Assembly (NCBI GenBank): GCA_934089275.1
Contig: CAKOJJ010000014.1
Location: 1 to 38,489 of the forward strand
Reading direction: 5' to 3'
Length of the DNA: 38,489 nt
Origin: an uncultured Bacilli bacterium
GTDB taxonomy: Bacteria; Bacillota_I; Bacilli_A; RF39; UBA660
The translations under genes and the position numbers were made by a program. This document shows positions 1 to 7,994 of this stretch, piece after piece. A model generated the notes under the pieces. The model was not told where the DNA came from, ran no database searches, and saw nothing but the letters and a program-made list of their open reading frames with translations. Numbering within the stretch: position 1 is the first letter of the stretch; every line of letters begins with the position of its first letter.

Positions 1-71
1 TTAGTCTAGAGGCCTATGACGTCTGCCTGTCACGCAGAAGATCACGGGTTCGAATCCCGTACGGACCGCCA
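1..71 (+). tRNA. tRNA-Asp (GTC), 5' end cut by window edge
   Basis: The anticodon arm carries a CTGTCAC loop, giving anticodon GTC. The T arm has GGTTCGAAT, and the 3' half of the acceptor stem is followed by an encoded CCA at 69-71. The first acceptor-stem bases lie upstream of the window, so this is the 3' part of a normal gene. It is the first visible member of a tRNA cluster. Confidence 0.9.
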
Positions 72-79
72 TTTTTTTT

Positions 80-155
<76 letters not shown>

Positions 156-258
156 TTTTGTATATTTTTTTTTAAAATTATAAATTTGCAAAAATATATT
201 GATTTATAATAAAAAATGAGATATACTCAAATAGTCTTAAATGACACCGTTTGGTACT

Positions 259-347
259 GCCTAAGTGGCGGAATAGGTAGACGCACAGGACTTAAAATCC
301 TGCGAGTGTTAAAGCTCGTGCCGGTTCAAGTCCGGCCTTAGGCACCA
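259..347 (+). tRNA. tRNA-Leu (TAA)
   Basis: This is a class II tRNA of 89 bases with a long variable arm (GAGTGTTAAAGCTC). The acceptor stem is GCCTAAG with CTTAGGC, the anticodon loop CTTAAAA gives TAA, and CCA is encoded. It is about 100 bases from tRNA-Phe, so the following tRNA run may have its own start. A TATAAT at 205-210 is a possible -10 box but no good -35 was found. Confidence 0.95.
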
Positions 348-352
348 TAAGC

Positions 353-429
353 GGGCGATTAGCTCAGTTGGTTAGAGCACCTGCCTTACAAGCAGGGGGT
401 CATAGGTTCGAGTCCTATATCGCCCACCA
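353..429 (+). tRNA. tRNA-Val (TAC)
   Basis: The acceptor stem is GGGCGAT with ATCGCCC, the anticodon loop CTTACAA gives TAC, the T loop is GGTTCGAGTCC, and CCA is encoded. It lies 5 bases after tRNA-Leu. Confidence 0.95.
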
Positions 430-432
430 TTT

Positions 433-508
433 GCCGACATAGCGTAACTGGCAGCGCAACTGACTTGTAATCAGTAGGTTGGGGGTTCGACTCCCTCTGT
501 CGGCACCA
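433..508 (+). tRNA. tRNA-Thr (TGT)
   Basis: The acceptor stem is GCCGACA with TGTCGGC, the anticodon loop CTTGTAA gives TGT, and CCA is encoded at 506-508. It lies 3 bases after tRNA-Val. Confidence 0.95.
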
Positions 509-513
509 CTTAT

Positions 514-597
514 GGAAGGTTAGCGAAGTGGTCAAACGCGGCAGACTGTAAATCTGTTCTCTAGGGTTCCATGGTTCGAATCCATGACCTTCCACCA
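514..597 (+). tRNA. tRNA-Tyr (GTA)
   Basis: This is a class II tRNA of 84 bases with a long variable arm. The acceptor stem is GGAAGGT with ACCTTCC, the anticodon loop CTGTAAA gives GTA, and CCA is encoded. Confidence 0.95.
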
Positions 598-604
598 CTT
601 TAAT

Positions 605-680
605 TGCCTCGTAGCCAAGTGGTAAGGCATCAGACTTTGACTCTGACATTCCGAAGGTTCGAACCCTTCCGAGGCAACCA
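605..680 (+). tRNA. tRNA-Gln (TTG)
   Basis: The acceptor stem is TGCCTCG with CGAGGCA, the anticodon loop CTTTGAC gives TTG, and CCA is encoded at 678-680. Confidence 0.95.
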
Positions 681-687
681 TATATTT

Positions 688-763
688 GTTCCGTTAGCTC
701 AGCTGGTAGAGCATCTGACTTTTAATCAGAGGGTCTGGGATTCGAATTCCCAACGGGACACCA
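688..763 (+). tRNA. tRNA-Lys (TTT)
   Basis: The acceptor stem is GTTCCGT with ACGGGAC (one G-U pair), the anticodon loop CTTTTAA gives TTT, and CCA is encoded at 761-763. It is the last tRNA of the first cluster and is followed by a terminator. Confidence 0.95.
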
Positions 764-777
764 TTTGATGTCTAGAA

Positions 778-801
778 AGCACGATATTTCGTGCTTTTTT
801 T
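778..801 (+). terminator. intrinsic terminator of the tRNA cluster
   Basis: A perfect 7-bp stem, AGCACGA with TCGTGCT, and a 4-base loop are followed by a T run. It lies 15 bases after the CCA of tRNA-Lys. Confidence 0.9.
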
Positions 802-1266
802 AATAATTACTCTTAAAATTACTCCGAAGTTAATTTAATGTAATTTGATTGATAACCAACGCAAAATGATTGTTTAAAATAAAAAAACGCTTTTGATACA
901 GCTTTTTTTCTGAGCTTTTTATCTTTAAAAGAAAACTGATTATTTTCATATGAATCTTTATCTCTTATTTTTTTCTTTATCTTCGCTTTTAATGTATGTT
1001 TTTTTTGTTAAACTACCTTCCTAAATAAAGAAATATTATTTATACACTATGTAATGAGTTTGCTGTACTTTTAACACTTTGTTAATTTTTATTGATAATT
1101 TCAACTATCATAATATGTTTGCTAATAATACAAATTAATGCATATTCTTATTTTATTTCTCATAATTTATAATGTATTAGTTGTCGGCTTGTGTATACAA
1201 ACTTATAATTAATAAGATGCGTAGGATATATAAATATCCAAAAAAAACATAAATTATAAAAAAAAC
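802..1266. other. AT-rich intergenic stretch without a recognisable gene
   Basis: This stretch of about 465 bases lies between two tRNA transcription units. I see no convincing reading frame with a ribosome binding site. It has many poly-T and poly-A tracts and one small hairpin, GGATAT with ATATCC at 1224-1239, which has no T run after it on the plus strand. I recognise no RNA family here. Confidence 0.5.
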
Positions 1267-1294
1267 TTGAATTTTAGAATTTTTATGTTATAAT
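1267..1294 (+). promoter_or_regulatory. promoter of the tRNA-Arg/tRNA-Pro unit
   Basis: A -35 box TTGAAT at 1267-1272 and a -10 box TATAAT at 1289-1294 are separated by 16 bases. TGT immediately before the -10 forms an extended -10 element. Transcription would start near 1301, about 25 bases before tRNA-Arg. Confidence 0.75.
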
Positions 1295-1326
1295 GAAATA
1301 GTAATTTGTTTTTGTGCATGTTCTAT

Positions 1327-1403
1327 GCGCTCATAGCTCAATTGGATAGAGCGTTAGACTACGGATCTAAAGGTTAGGGGTTCGACTCCCTTTGGGCGCA
1401 CCA
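1327..1403 (+). tRNA. tRNA-Arg (ACG)
   Basis: The acceptor stem is GCGCTCA with TGGGCGC (one G-U pair). The anticodon loop CTACGGA gives ACG, whose first base is normally converted to inosine to read CGN codons. CCA is encoded at 1401-1403. Confidence 0.95.
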
Positions 1404-1411
1404 TATTAAAT

Positions 1412-1488
1412 CGAGAAGTAGCACAGCTTGGTAGTGCACTAGTTTTGGGAACTAGGGGTCGCAGGTTCGAATCCTGTCTTCTCGACCA
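1412..1488 (+). tRNA. tRNA-Pro (TGG)
   Basis: The acceptor stem is CGAGAAG with CTTCTCG, the anticodon loop TTTGGGA gives TGG, and CCA is encoded at 1486-1488. It lies 8 bases after tRNA-Arg. Confidence 0.95.
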
Positions 1489-1528
1489 TTTAAAATTTAA
1501 TTCGAACCTTTCGAATTTTAATATTGTG

Positions 1529-1567
1529 AAAGTGTTATCTTTTATAAATAAAGATAACACTTTTTTC
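1529..1567. terminator. bidirectional terminator between tRNA-Pro and the nuclease gene
   Basis: A long hairpin (AAAGTGTTATCTTT pairing with AAAGATAACACTTT) has T runs on the 3' side of both strands. It can end the tRNA unit on the plus strand and the convergent gene at 1590-2321 on the minus strand. Confidence 0.9.
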
Positions 1568-1589
1568 ATTATAACTTGAGATTCTTAAA

Positions 1590-2321
1590 TTAAGATACAT
1601 TTAAAACTTTATTATAAAGCAACTCGATATCTTTTTCTCTGATACTAAAGTTTATTCCATGATTATAAGGTTTTCCAAAATTCTTTCCACTTTTATAAAC
1701 TCCAATATTAAAAGTAATACTAATTATTCCATCTTTAATTAATTTATAGAATGTTTTAATAGATTTTATTTCATAAAAAGATAAATTTTTATATTTAAAA
1801 AATATTTCATTATTTTTAATTCCACGGTCTGCATCTATAAATACTAAGTTTTTACATTTTTCATTTATTCGCTGTTCTATTTGCTCAAAAAGCCATAAAA
1901 TTTCAGTAACAAATTCTCCTGTGGATTTATTATAAACTTTTATGCTGATTGTTCCAAAATCACTATCAATGATAATTTTTAATAACCATTTATCGTTTAT
2001 AAAAATATTTTCTCTATTCCAAATAGACAAAAACAAAACTTTAGCATTGCTTATTGTTTCGTCACTTTTGCCCAAAGTTAACCTAAAATAATCAATATCT
2101 GCATAATTGAAGGGAGAACAACTAAATAAAGTAATATTTGAATGAATCTTGCTACACTTAGTTTTTATTTCAAATCCATCTATATCAGCAATAGGTCTAG
2201 AATTTTCTTTAATTCCAACCATTTCTTCAAATGTTCTTCCAACAGAATTGTATCCGTGTCCAACATTTTTTACCCATCCAATCTTTTTGCAGTTATAAAA
2301 CGCATTTATAATATCGTACAC
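1590..2321 (-). CDS. MvaI/BcnI-family restriction endonuclease-like protein
   Basis: The 243-residue product resembles the MvaI/BcnI family of type II endonucleases, which are related to the mismatch-repair nickase MutH and act on CCNGG-type sites. Near the N terminus, HGYNSVGRTFEEMVGI is followed by DIDGFEIKTK. D46, E51 and K53 have the D-x4-E-x-K spacing of a PD-(D/E)XK centre, and SNITLFSCSP follows as in family members. The core therefore looks intact. The start is GTG at 2321, preceded by a strong AGGAGGTG at 2327-2334. No DNA methyltransferase gene is visible nearby, so this is an orphan nuclease, or its partner lies elsewhere. It is divergent from the topoisomerase III gene. A repair or anti-invader role is inference. 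Confidence 0.72.
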   Translation of the reverse strand: MYDIINAFYNCKKIGWVKNVGHGYNSVGRTFEEMVGIKENSRPIADIDGFEIKTKCSKIHSNITLFSCSPFNYADIDYFRLTLGKSDETISNAKVLFLSIWNRENIFINDKWLLKIIIDSDFGTISIKVYNKSTGEFVTEILWLFEQIEQRINEKCKNLVFIDADRGIKNNEIFFKYKNLSFYEIKSIKTFYKLIKDGIISITFNIGVYKSGKNFGKPYNHGINFSIREKDIELLYNKVLNVS

Positions 2322-2439
2322 TGAAACACCTCCTATAAATATATTTAACTTTAAAATCTTAAATTTCTACTTTACTTAAGGAATAAAACACAAAAATAAA
2401 GATATATGATATAATTACTATTAGTTTGGATGTGAAAAA

Positions 2440-4569
2440 ATGATACTTATAATTGCAGAAAAACCAGTTGTTTGTCGAGCAATTGCTTCAGCAATAGGAA
2501 ATATGAAATTAACAAATGGGTATTATCAAAACAATCAGTACATTGTCGCAAATGCTTTTGGTCATTTATTTACGTTATCTGATATTGAAGATTATGAGGA
2601 AAATCCTGATTATAAATGGAAATTAGACAATATTCCTTGCTTCCCCGAAAAATTCAAATATAAACTTGTTCAAAATAACGGAAAGTATTCTGCAAACGGC
2701 GTTGAAAAGCAATTTAATTTGATTAAAGAGTTATGTAATCGTGAAGATGTTGACACTATTGTCAATGCAGGAGACTCTGATAGAGAAGGAGAAATTATTG
2801 TAAGATTGATTGTTAAAAATGCTTTAAAAAAAGAAAAAAAGTTTTTAAGAATATGGTTACCAGACCAAACAGAAATAACAATCAATGAAGGACTAAAAAA
2901 TTTAAAAGATGAAAAAGAATATGATAATTTAGCAAATGAGGGATTTGCAAGAACTTATATTGACTGGCTTTATGGCGTTAATTTAACAAGATATGCTACG
3001 CTAAAAACTGGAACATTGCTACGAGTTGGAAGAGTAATTGTTCCAATAGTCAAAGCTATTTATGATAGAGATATGGAGATTAGAAATTTCAAACCAGATA
3101 TATACTATGGTATGATTAGCAAAGAAATTACAAATGGTGAAGAAGTCGAACTAAATAGTAAAGAAAAATTTGATAAAAATAAAAAGAATCTTTGTCTACA
3201 ATTGTGTGATAAATATAATCAATGCAAAGCTATCGTAACAAATAAGAAAATCAAAGAAGATATTTTAAATCCCGGCAAGCTTTATTCTTTAAGTAAATTG
3301 CAAAATCAGCTTGGTAAGAGGTATAAAATGTCCATGGAAAAATCACTATCTATTGTTCAAAAACTATATGAAAGCGGCTATCTAACATACCCACGTACAA
3401 ATTCAGAATATTTAGCAACAAACGAAAAGGAAAAAGTAAAAACAATTTTATCAACCATATCTAAAATAGGATATCCGGTGGAATTTAAAGACAAAAAAAC
3501 AATATTTGATGATTCAAAAATTGAATCGCACTCAGCATTAACTCCAACGTATAAAATTCCTAAAAAAGAAAATTTAACAGAAGAAGAATTTATGGTCTAT
3601 CAAGTAGTTTTTCAACGATTCATTGCCGTATTTTGCAAAGAACCTTGTAAAATTCAAAAAACTGAGATTACTATAAAAGTTGGTAATTACGAAGAGTTTG
3701 TACTCAAAGGAAATATTATAAAGCAACCAGGTTGGACGAAATATGATAAATATAGTGCGAAGGATAAACTATTGCCTGATTTAAATGTAGGTGACGAAAT
3801 AAACATAAAATTTGTTCCTAAAGAAAAGGAAACTACAGCTCCAAAGCATTATACTACAGCAACATTAAATAATTATCTTGTAAATCCTTTTAGAAAAGAA
3901 AAAAAAGAATTGGATGATCTGCAAGAAGGCGAAGTTTTCACGATTAACGGAGAAGAAATTGACGATACTGAAGATTATAAAGCTATATTTCAAGGTCTAG
4001 AACTCGGAACAGAAGCGACAAGAACAGGTATAATAAGCAATGCCATAAAAAGTAAGTATATTGCCTTAAAAAACGATGTGTACACTATTTTACCAGATGG
4101 AGAATTCTTAATTAATTCGTTAACTCAAATGGGTATTCAAATGGATAAATATAAAACTAGTGAATTAGGTCAAGCATTAAAAAAGGTTTTTCATGAAGAA
4201 ATTACCGTAGAAGAATCCGTAAATATTGCAAAAGAAGAAATACAACTTGTTTTTAAAAATGATAATCAAAACTTAGAACAAGATACTGATATAGGTTTTT
4301 ATGGCGATGTGATTGGCAAATGCCCAAAATGTGGAAATGATGTAATTAGATCAAAGTACAATTATTGTTGTAAAAATTATAAAGAATGTGATTTTAAAAT
4401 AAATTTAAATATTTGTTCAAGAACAATATCAAAGAAAAATGCACAACTGATTTTAGCAAATGGCAGCTCTTCTAAAATACAAGGTTTCATATCAAAAACT
4501 GGAAAAAAATTTGATTCGAAGTTAAAATTAGATGATAAAAATTCAATTATTTTTGATTTTGATAACTAG
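2440..4569 (+). CDS. topB: DNA topoisomerase III (type IA)
   Basis: The 709-residue type IA topoisomerase cuts one DNA strand through a tyrosine and relaxes or decatenates DNA. The N-terminal Toprim domain begins MILIIAEKPVVCRAIASAIG and has the metal-binding DSDREGE at 112-118. The catalytic tyrosine is Y317 in LTYPRTNSEYL. The C terminus has a CPKCG...CC...C zinc-ribbon-like segment from about residue 628. Length fits TopB. The start ATG follows GGATGTG, and a TATAAT-like box lies about 30 bases upstream. It is divergent from the MvaI-like nuclease gene with 118 bases between them. TopB copies occur both as housekeeping genes and on conjugative elements. No other conjugation gene is visible here. 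Confidence 0.93.
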   Translation: MILIIAEKPVVCRAIASAIGNMKLTNGYYQNNQYIVANAFGHLFTLSDIEDYEENPDYKWKLDNIPCFPEKFKYKLVQNNGKYSANGVEKQFNLIKELCNREDVDTIVNAGDSDREGEIIVRLIVKNALKKEKKFLRIWLPDQTEITINEGLKNLKDEKEYDNLANEGFARTYIDWLYGVNLTRYATLKTGTLLRVGRVIVPIVKAIYDRDMEIRNFKPDIYYGMISKEITNGEEVELNSKEKFDKNKKNLCLQLCDKYNQCKAIVTNKKIKEDILNPGKLYSLSKLQNQLGKRYKMSMEKSLSIVQKLYESGYLTYPRTNSEYLATNEKEKVKTILSTISKIGYPVEFKDKKTIFDDSKIESHSALTPTYKIPKKENLTEEEFMVYQVVFQRFIAVFCKEPCKIQKTEITIKVGNYEEFVLKGNIIKQPGWTKYDKYSAKDKLLPDLNVGDEINIKFVPKEKETTAPKHYTTATLNNYLVNPFRKEKKELDDLQEGEVFTINGEEIDDTEDYKAIFQGLELGTEATRTGIISNAIKSKYIALKNDVYTILPDGEFLINSLTQMGIQMDKYKTSELGQALKKVFHEEITVEESVNIAKEEIQLVFKNDNQNLEQDTDIGFYGDVIGKCPKCGNDVIRSKYNYCCKNYKECDFKINLNICSRTISKKNAQLILANGSSSKIQGFISKTGKKFDSKLKLDDKNSIIFDFDN

Positions 4570-4573
4570 ACTA

Positions 4574-4602
4574 TTGACAATTGACTTGAAAAAAATTATA
4601 AT
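4574..4602 (+). promoter_or_regulatory. perfect consensus sigma-A promoter
   Basis: TTGACA at 4574-4579 and TATAAT at 4597-4602 are separated by exactly 17 bases, so both hexamers match the consensus perfectly. Transcription would start near 4609. No protein gene with a ribosome binding site follows until 4996, and a terminator intervenes. The promoter therefore appears to serve the RNA at 4609-4934. Confidence 0.85.
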
Positions 4603-4608
4603 TAAATT

Positions 4609-4934
4609 ACTTAGTAGAGAGTAGTCAACGATTTTATTTATACATACTTTTAATGATTTAAAACTATGTATTGTGTACGGGATGTGCACTTGTTAATTTG
4701 ACTATAATGGTGGTAAGTGTGATATGTTAATATGGTTATTTTATCTTGTTAATGATCATATATAACCCTAAAAAAGCGAATGTCCATAATGGATTATAAC
4801 CGCGACTAAGTATATACGTATATTGAGAAAGAAAACTCGCACAGGTTATGAAATAATTTTGATTACTGATAATTTTCGAAATTATTTATTCAGAAACTCG
4901 AAAAAATCCTAGTTTATCAGGCTGGGATTTTTTT
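4609..4934 (+). ncRNA. candidate structured non-coding RNA of unknown family (~325 nt)
   Basis: The region lies between a perfect promoter and an intrinsic terminator and has no reading frame with a ribosome binding site. Several stable helices can be drawn. A long hairpin at 4640-4671 has a 7-bp outer stem ATACATA/TATGTAT and a 6-bp inner stem TTTTAA/TTAAAA. A 6-bp hairpin GTGTAC/GTGCAC spans 4673-4689. GGTTAT/ATAACC pairs across 4734-4767. ATAACCGCGA (4796-4805) pairs with TCGC and GGTTAT across a 3-base bulge, ending at 4849. The terminator hairpin closes the unit. I found none of the signature motifs of tmRNA, RNase P RNA, SRP RNA, T-box leaders or common riboswitches. It could be an orphan regulatory RNA, or a leader affecting pflB, although pflB has its own possible promoter after the terminator. 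Confidence 0.65.
4903..4934 (+). terminator. intrinsic terminator of the candidate RNA
   Basis: A 10-bp stem, AAAATCCTAG (4903-4912) with CTGGGATTTT (4922-4931) and one G-U pair, has a 9-base loop and is followed by a T run. Confidence 0.88.
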
Positions 4935-4964
4935 GTGGAAAAAATTTCAAAATATAAATTTAAA

Positions 4965-4973
4965 TGCTATAAT
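4965..4973 (+). promoter_or_regulatory. extended -10 promoter of pflB
   Basis: TGCTATAAT forms an extended -10 element. A weak -35 (TTTCAA, 4945-4950) lies 17 bases upstream of the hexamer. It sits between the terminator at 4934 and the pflB ribosome binding site, so pflB can be transcribed independently of the upstream RNA. Confidence 0.55.
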
Positions 4974-4995
4974 TAATATAATAGGAGTGATTGAT

Positions 4996-7221
4996 ATGAA
5001 TGGCTGGTCTGATTTTAAAGATGGTGTATGGAAAACAAAAATTAATGTTGAAAACTTTATCGAAACAAACTACTTGGAATATACAGGTGATTCTTCATTT
5101 TTAAAACCAAAATCCATAAAAACTTCCAAGATTTGGGAAATTTGTCAAGAGGCATTAAAAGAAGAAACTGTAAAACATGTATTAGATATTGATTGTAATG
5201 AGTTTTCTGGAATTACGTCTTTTAAACCTGGATATATAGATAAAAATAATGAAGTAATATTTGGATTACAAACAGATTCAATATTAAAAAGAATAGTGAA
5301 CCCTTATGGTGGAATAAAGCTAGTTGAAAAAGAATTAAATGTCTATAAATATGATATGGAAGCCAAAGTAAATGAATTTAAAAAATATAGAAAAACACAC
5401 AATGATGGAGTTTTTGATGCATATGATGATACTATAAAAAAAGCACGACATGCAGGATTACTAACAGGACTTCCTGATGCATATGGAAGAGGAAGAATAA
5501 TCGGAGATTATAGACGAGTAGCTCTTTATGGAATTGATTTTTTGATTAATCAAAAACAAATGGATCTTGATAATGTTTTAATTGGTCCAATGAGTGAAAA
5601 TTTAATTAGATTAAGAGAAGAAGTAAGCGAGCAAATAAAAGCACTTAATTCAATTAAAAAAATGGCAAGTTCTTATGGGTTTGATATTTCAAAACCAGCA
5701 ACTAATGCTCAAGAGGCAATTCAGTGGCTATATTTTGGCTATTTAGCAGCTATAAAAGAAAATAATGGAGCTGCAATGAGTTTAGGAAGAGTAGACTCTT
5801 TTATAGATATCTATATTGAAAGAGATTTAAAAAAAGGTTTAATAACTGAAGATGATGCCCAAGAATTAATTGATCAATTCATAATAAAATTAAGATTGGT
5901 AAGACATCTTCGTACACCAGAATATGATGAACTTTTTTCTGGAGATCCAACATGGGTAACTTGTGCTATGGCTGGAATGCTTGATGAAACAAAATCTCTT
6001 GTAACCAAAACGTCTTACAGAATAATACATACTTTAGAGAATTTAGAATCTTCCCCAGAACCAAATATAACAGTTTTGTGGTCTAATAATTTGCCCCAAA
6101 ATTTTAAAGATTATTGTGCAAAAATCAGCATTAATACTAGTGCAATACAATATGAAAATGACGATTTGATGAAACCTATTTATGGTCATGATTATGGCAT
6201 AGCTTGTTGTGTGTCCGCAATGCGAATTGGAAAAGATATGCAATTTTTTGGAGCAAGATGCAATTTAGCTAAAGCACTTCTTTATGCGATAAATGGTGGA
6301 ATTGATGAGAAAACTGGAAATGTCGTCATAGAAGGTTTAACGCCTATAAAAACAAGTGTCCTTGATTATAAAGAAGTGATAGAAAAGTATAAAATTGTTT
6401 TAAATAGAATTGCGTATATTTATTCAAATGCCATGAACATTATTCACTACATGCACGATAAGTATGCATATGAATCAAGTCAAATGGCGCTTCACGACAC
6501 CTTTGTTCATAGATATATGGCGTATGGTGCAGCTGGTTTGTCAGTCGCTGTTGACTCTCTATCAGCTATTAAATATGCAAAAGTGAAACCAATAAGAAAT
6601 ACTTCGTCAATTACAACAGATTTTGAGATTGAGGGAGAATATCCTACATATGGAAATGATGATGACAGAGCAGATGACATTGCCATTTGGTTAACAGACT
6701 ACTTTTTCTCTTGTTTAAAACAATACAAAACATATAGAGATTCAGAACCAACGATGTCTATTTTAACTATAACTTCAAATGTTGTATATGGAGAGAAAAC
6801 TGGTTCTACTCCTGATGGAAGAAAAGCAGGAATTCCATTTGCTCCAGGTGCTAATCCAATGCATGGCCGTGACAAAAACGGAGCAATAAGTTCACTTAAC
6901 AGTGTTGCTAAACTAAATTATGAAAAAAGTTGTAAAGATGGTATTTCAAATACTTTCTCTATTGTACCAACTTCGTTAGGAAAAACAGAAAAAGATCAAA
7001 TATCAAATTTAGTTTCTTTATTAGATGGATATATGTTAAATAAAGGGCATCATTTGAATATTAATGTTTTAAATAGAGAAACTCTAATAGATGCAATGAA
7101 TAATCCTGAAGCATATCCACTTTTAACCATAAGAGTAAGCGGCTATGCAGTAAGATTTAATAAACTTACAAGGAAACAACAAGAAGAAGTTATATCACGA
7201 ACTTTTCATGAGAGGTTGTAA
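4996..7221 (+). CDS. pflB: pyruvate formate-lyase (formate C-acetyltransferase)
   Basis: The 741-residue glycyl-radical enzyme splits pyruvate and CoA into acetyl-CoA and formate during anaerobic fermentation in the cytoplasm. The catalytic cysteine pair is C404-C405 in IACCVSAMRIGKDMQ. The radical glycine is G716 in RVSGYAVRF near the C terminus. The length is typical. I chose ATG 4996 because AGGAGTGAT precedes it at the right distance and the protein then begins MNGWSDFKDGVW. An in-frame upstream start at 4933 would lie inside the terminator T run and has no ribosome binding site. The activase gene follows with a one-base TAATG overlap, so the two are translationally coupled. Confidence 0.97.
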   Translation: MNGWSDFKDGVWKTKINVENFIETNYLEYTGDSSFLKPKSIKTSKIWEICQEALKEETVKHVLDIDCNEFSGITSFKPGYIDKNNEVIFGLQTDSILKRIVNPYGGIKLVEKELNVYKYDMEAKVNEFKKYRKTHNDGVFDAYDDTIKKARHAGLLTGLPDAYGRGRIIGDYRRVALYGIDFLINQKQMDLDNVLIGPMSENLIRLREEVSEQIKALNSIKKMASSYGFDISKPATNAQEAIQWLYFGYLAAIKENNGAAMSLGRVDSFIDIYIERDLKKGLITEDDAQELIDQFIIKLRLVRHLRTPEYDELFSGDPTWVTCAMAGMLDETKSLVTKTSYRIIHTLENLESSPEPNITVLWSNNLPQNFKDYCAKISINTSAIQYENDDLMKPIYGHDYGIACCVSAMRIGKDMQFFGARCNLAKALLYAINGGIDEKTGNVVIEGLTPIKTSVLDYKEVIEKYKIVLNRIAYIYSNAMNIIHYMHDKYAYESSQMALHDTFVHRYMAYGAAGLSVAVDSLSAIKYAKVKPIRNTSSITTDFEIEGEYPTYGNDDDRADDIAIWLTDYFFSCLKQYKTYRDSEPTMSILTITSNVVYGEKTGSTPDGRKAGIPFAPGANPMHGRDKNGAISSLNSVAKLNYEKSCKDGISNTFSIVPTSLGKTEKDQISNLVSLLDGYMLNKGHHLNINVLNRETLIDAMNNPEAYPLLTIRVSGYAVRFNKLTRKQQEEVISRTFHERL

Positions 7222-7931
7222 TGGAAGCAAGTATAAATTCTATTGAATCTTTTAGCACTGTTGATGGCCCAGGCATTCGAACAGTTATATTTTTCAATGG
7301 TTGCAGTTTAAGATGTAAGTATTGCCACAATCCAGAAATGTGGTCTCATTTACCCAATAATGCTTCGGTAGATGAGGTATATGAAAAAATACTTAGAAAT
7401 ATAAATTATTTTGGAAAATCGGGAGGTGTTACATATTCTGGTGGAGAACCTTTGCTACAATCCGAATTTTTGACTGAACTTTCAAAAAAATTGAAAAAAG
7501 CAAATATAAATGTAGCATTAGATACAGCTGGTATTTCTAACACTGACTACAAAGAGCTATTAAAATATATTGATATTATTATATTTGATATCAAGGATAT
7601 AACAGAAAAAGGATATAAGGATTTAACAACTGGACATATTGATAAATCATTAGAATTTATAAAAACAGCTAATGAAATGAATAAGAAATTCATTATTAGA
7701 CAAGTATTAGTTCCAGGAATGCATGATTCAATACAATTTATAAATGAATTAAAAAAATATATTGATAAGCATTTTAAAAAAGAAAATATTATAGATATTG
7801 AATTTATTCCTTACCATTATTTAGGAAAAGAAAAATACCAATCATTGGGTATAAAATATCAGTTAAAATGTGAAGAGATGTCTCTAGAAAATTGTGAAAA
7901 ATTATATAAATATTTCCAAAGTTTATATTAA
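7221..7931 (+). CDS. pflA: pyruvate formate-lyase activating enzyme
   Basis: The 236-residue radical SAM enzyme makes the glycyl radical on PflB using S-adenosylmethionine and a 4Fe-4S cluster. The cluster-binding CX3CX2C motif is C28, C32 and C35 in NGCSLRCKYCHNPEMW. SAM-binding SGGEPLL follows at about residues 75-81. The N terminus VDGPGIRTVIFFNGC is typical of the family. The length fits single-domain activases, which lack the ferredoxin insert of glycerol-dehydratase-type activases. The start ATG overlaps the pflB stop codon by one base, so the two genes form an operon. Oxygen sensitivity of this pair points to an anaerobe or facultative fermenter. Confidence 0.96.
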   Translation: MEASINSIESFSTVDGPGIRTVIFFNGCSLRCKYCHNPEMWSHLPNNASVDEVYEKILRNINYFGKSGGVTYSGGEPLLQSEFLTELSKKLKKANINVALDTAGISNTDYKELLKYIDIIIFDIKDITEKGYKDLTTGHIDKSLEFIKTANEMNKKFIIRQVLVPGMHDSIQFINELKKYIDKHFKKENIIDIEFIPYHYLGKEKYQSLGIKYQLKCEEMSLENCEKLYKYFQSLY

Positions 7932-7994
7932 TATTTACAAATGATGATCCTTAATATATACTTAAGTTATGATAAAGAATAATGGAGTGATAAA

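Noticed and set aside
177..210. Inverted repeat ATTATAAAT/ATTTATAAT between tRNA-Phe and tRNA-Leu as an operator
   Set aside because: It is fully AT and likely by chance in such AT-rich DNA. No -35 box fits the TATAAT inside it.
386..649. Minus-strand reading frame across the tRNA cluster
   Set aside because: It lies wholly over tRNA-Val, Thr, Tyr and Gln and has no ribosome binding site. It is a shadow of the tRNA genes.
1224..1239. Hairpin GGATAT/ATATCC as a terminator
   Set aside because: It is followed by A, not T, on the plus strand, and there is no minus-strand gene for it to end.
1354..1569. Minus-strand reading frame across tRNA-Arg and tRNA-Pro
   Set aside because: It covers two tRNAs and a terminator and has no ribosome binding site.
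4609..4934. Known housekeeping RNA (RNase P, tmRNA, SRP RNA, 6S) or ZTP riboswitch before pflB
   Set aside because: Signature sequences of RNase P (GAGGAAAGTCC), SRP RNA (GGAAGCAGC) and tmRNA (CCA end with T loop) are absent. The ZTP riboswitch core is also absent, and 6S RNA is a single long hairpin unlike this multi-helix layout.
4933..4995. Longer N terminus for pyruvate formate-lyase
   Set aside because: The upstream start lies in the T run of a terminator and precedes the -10 box. ATG 4996 has a clear AGGAG and gives the usual N terminus.
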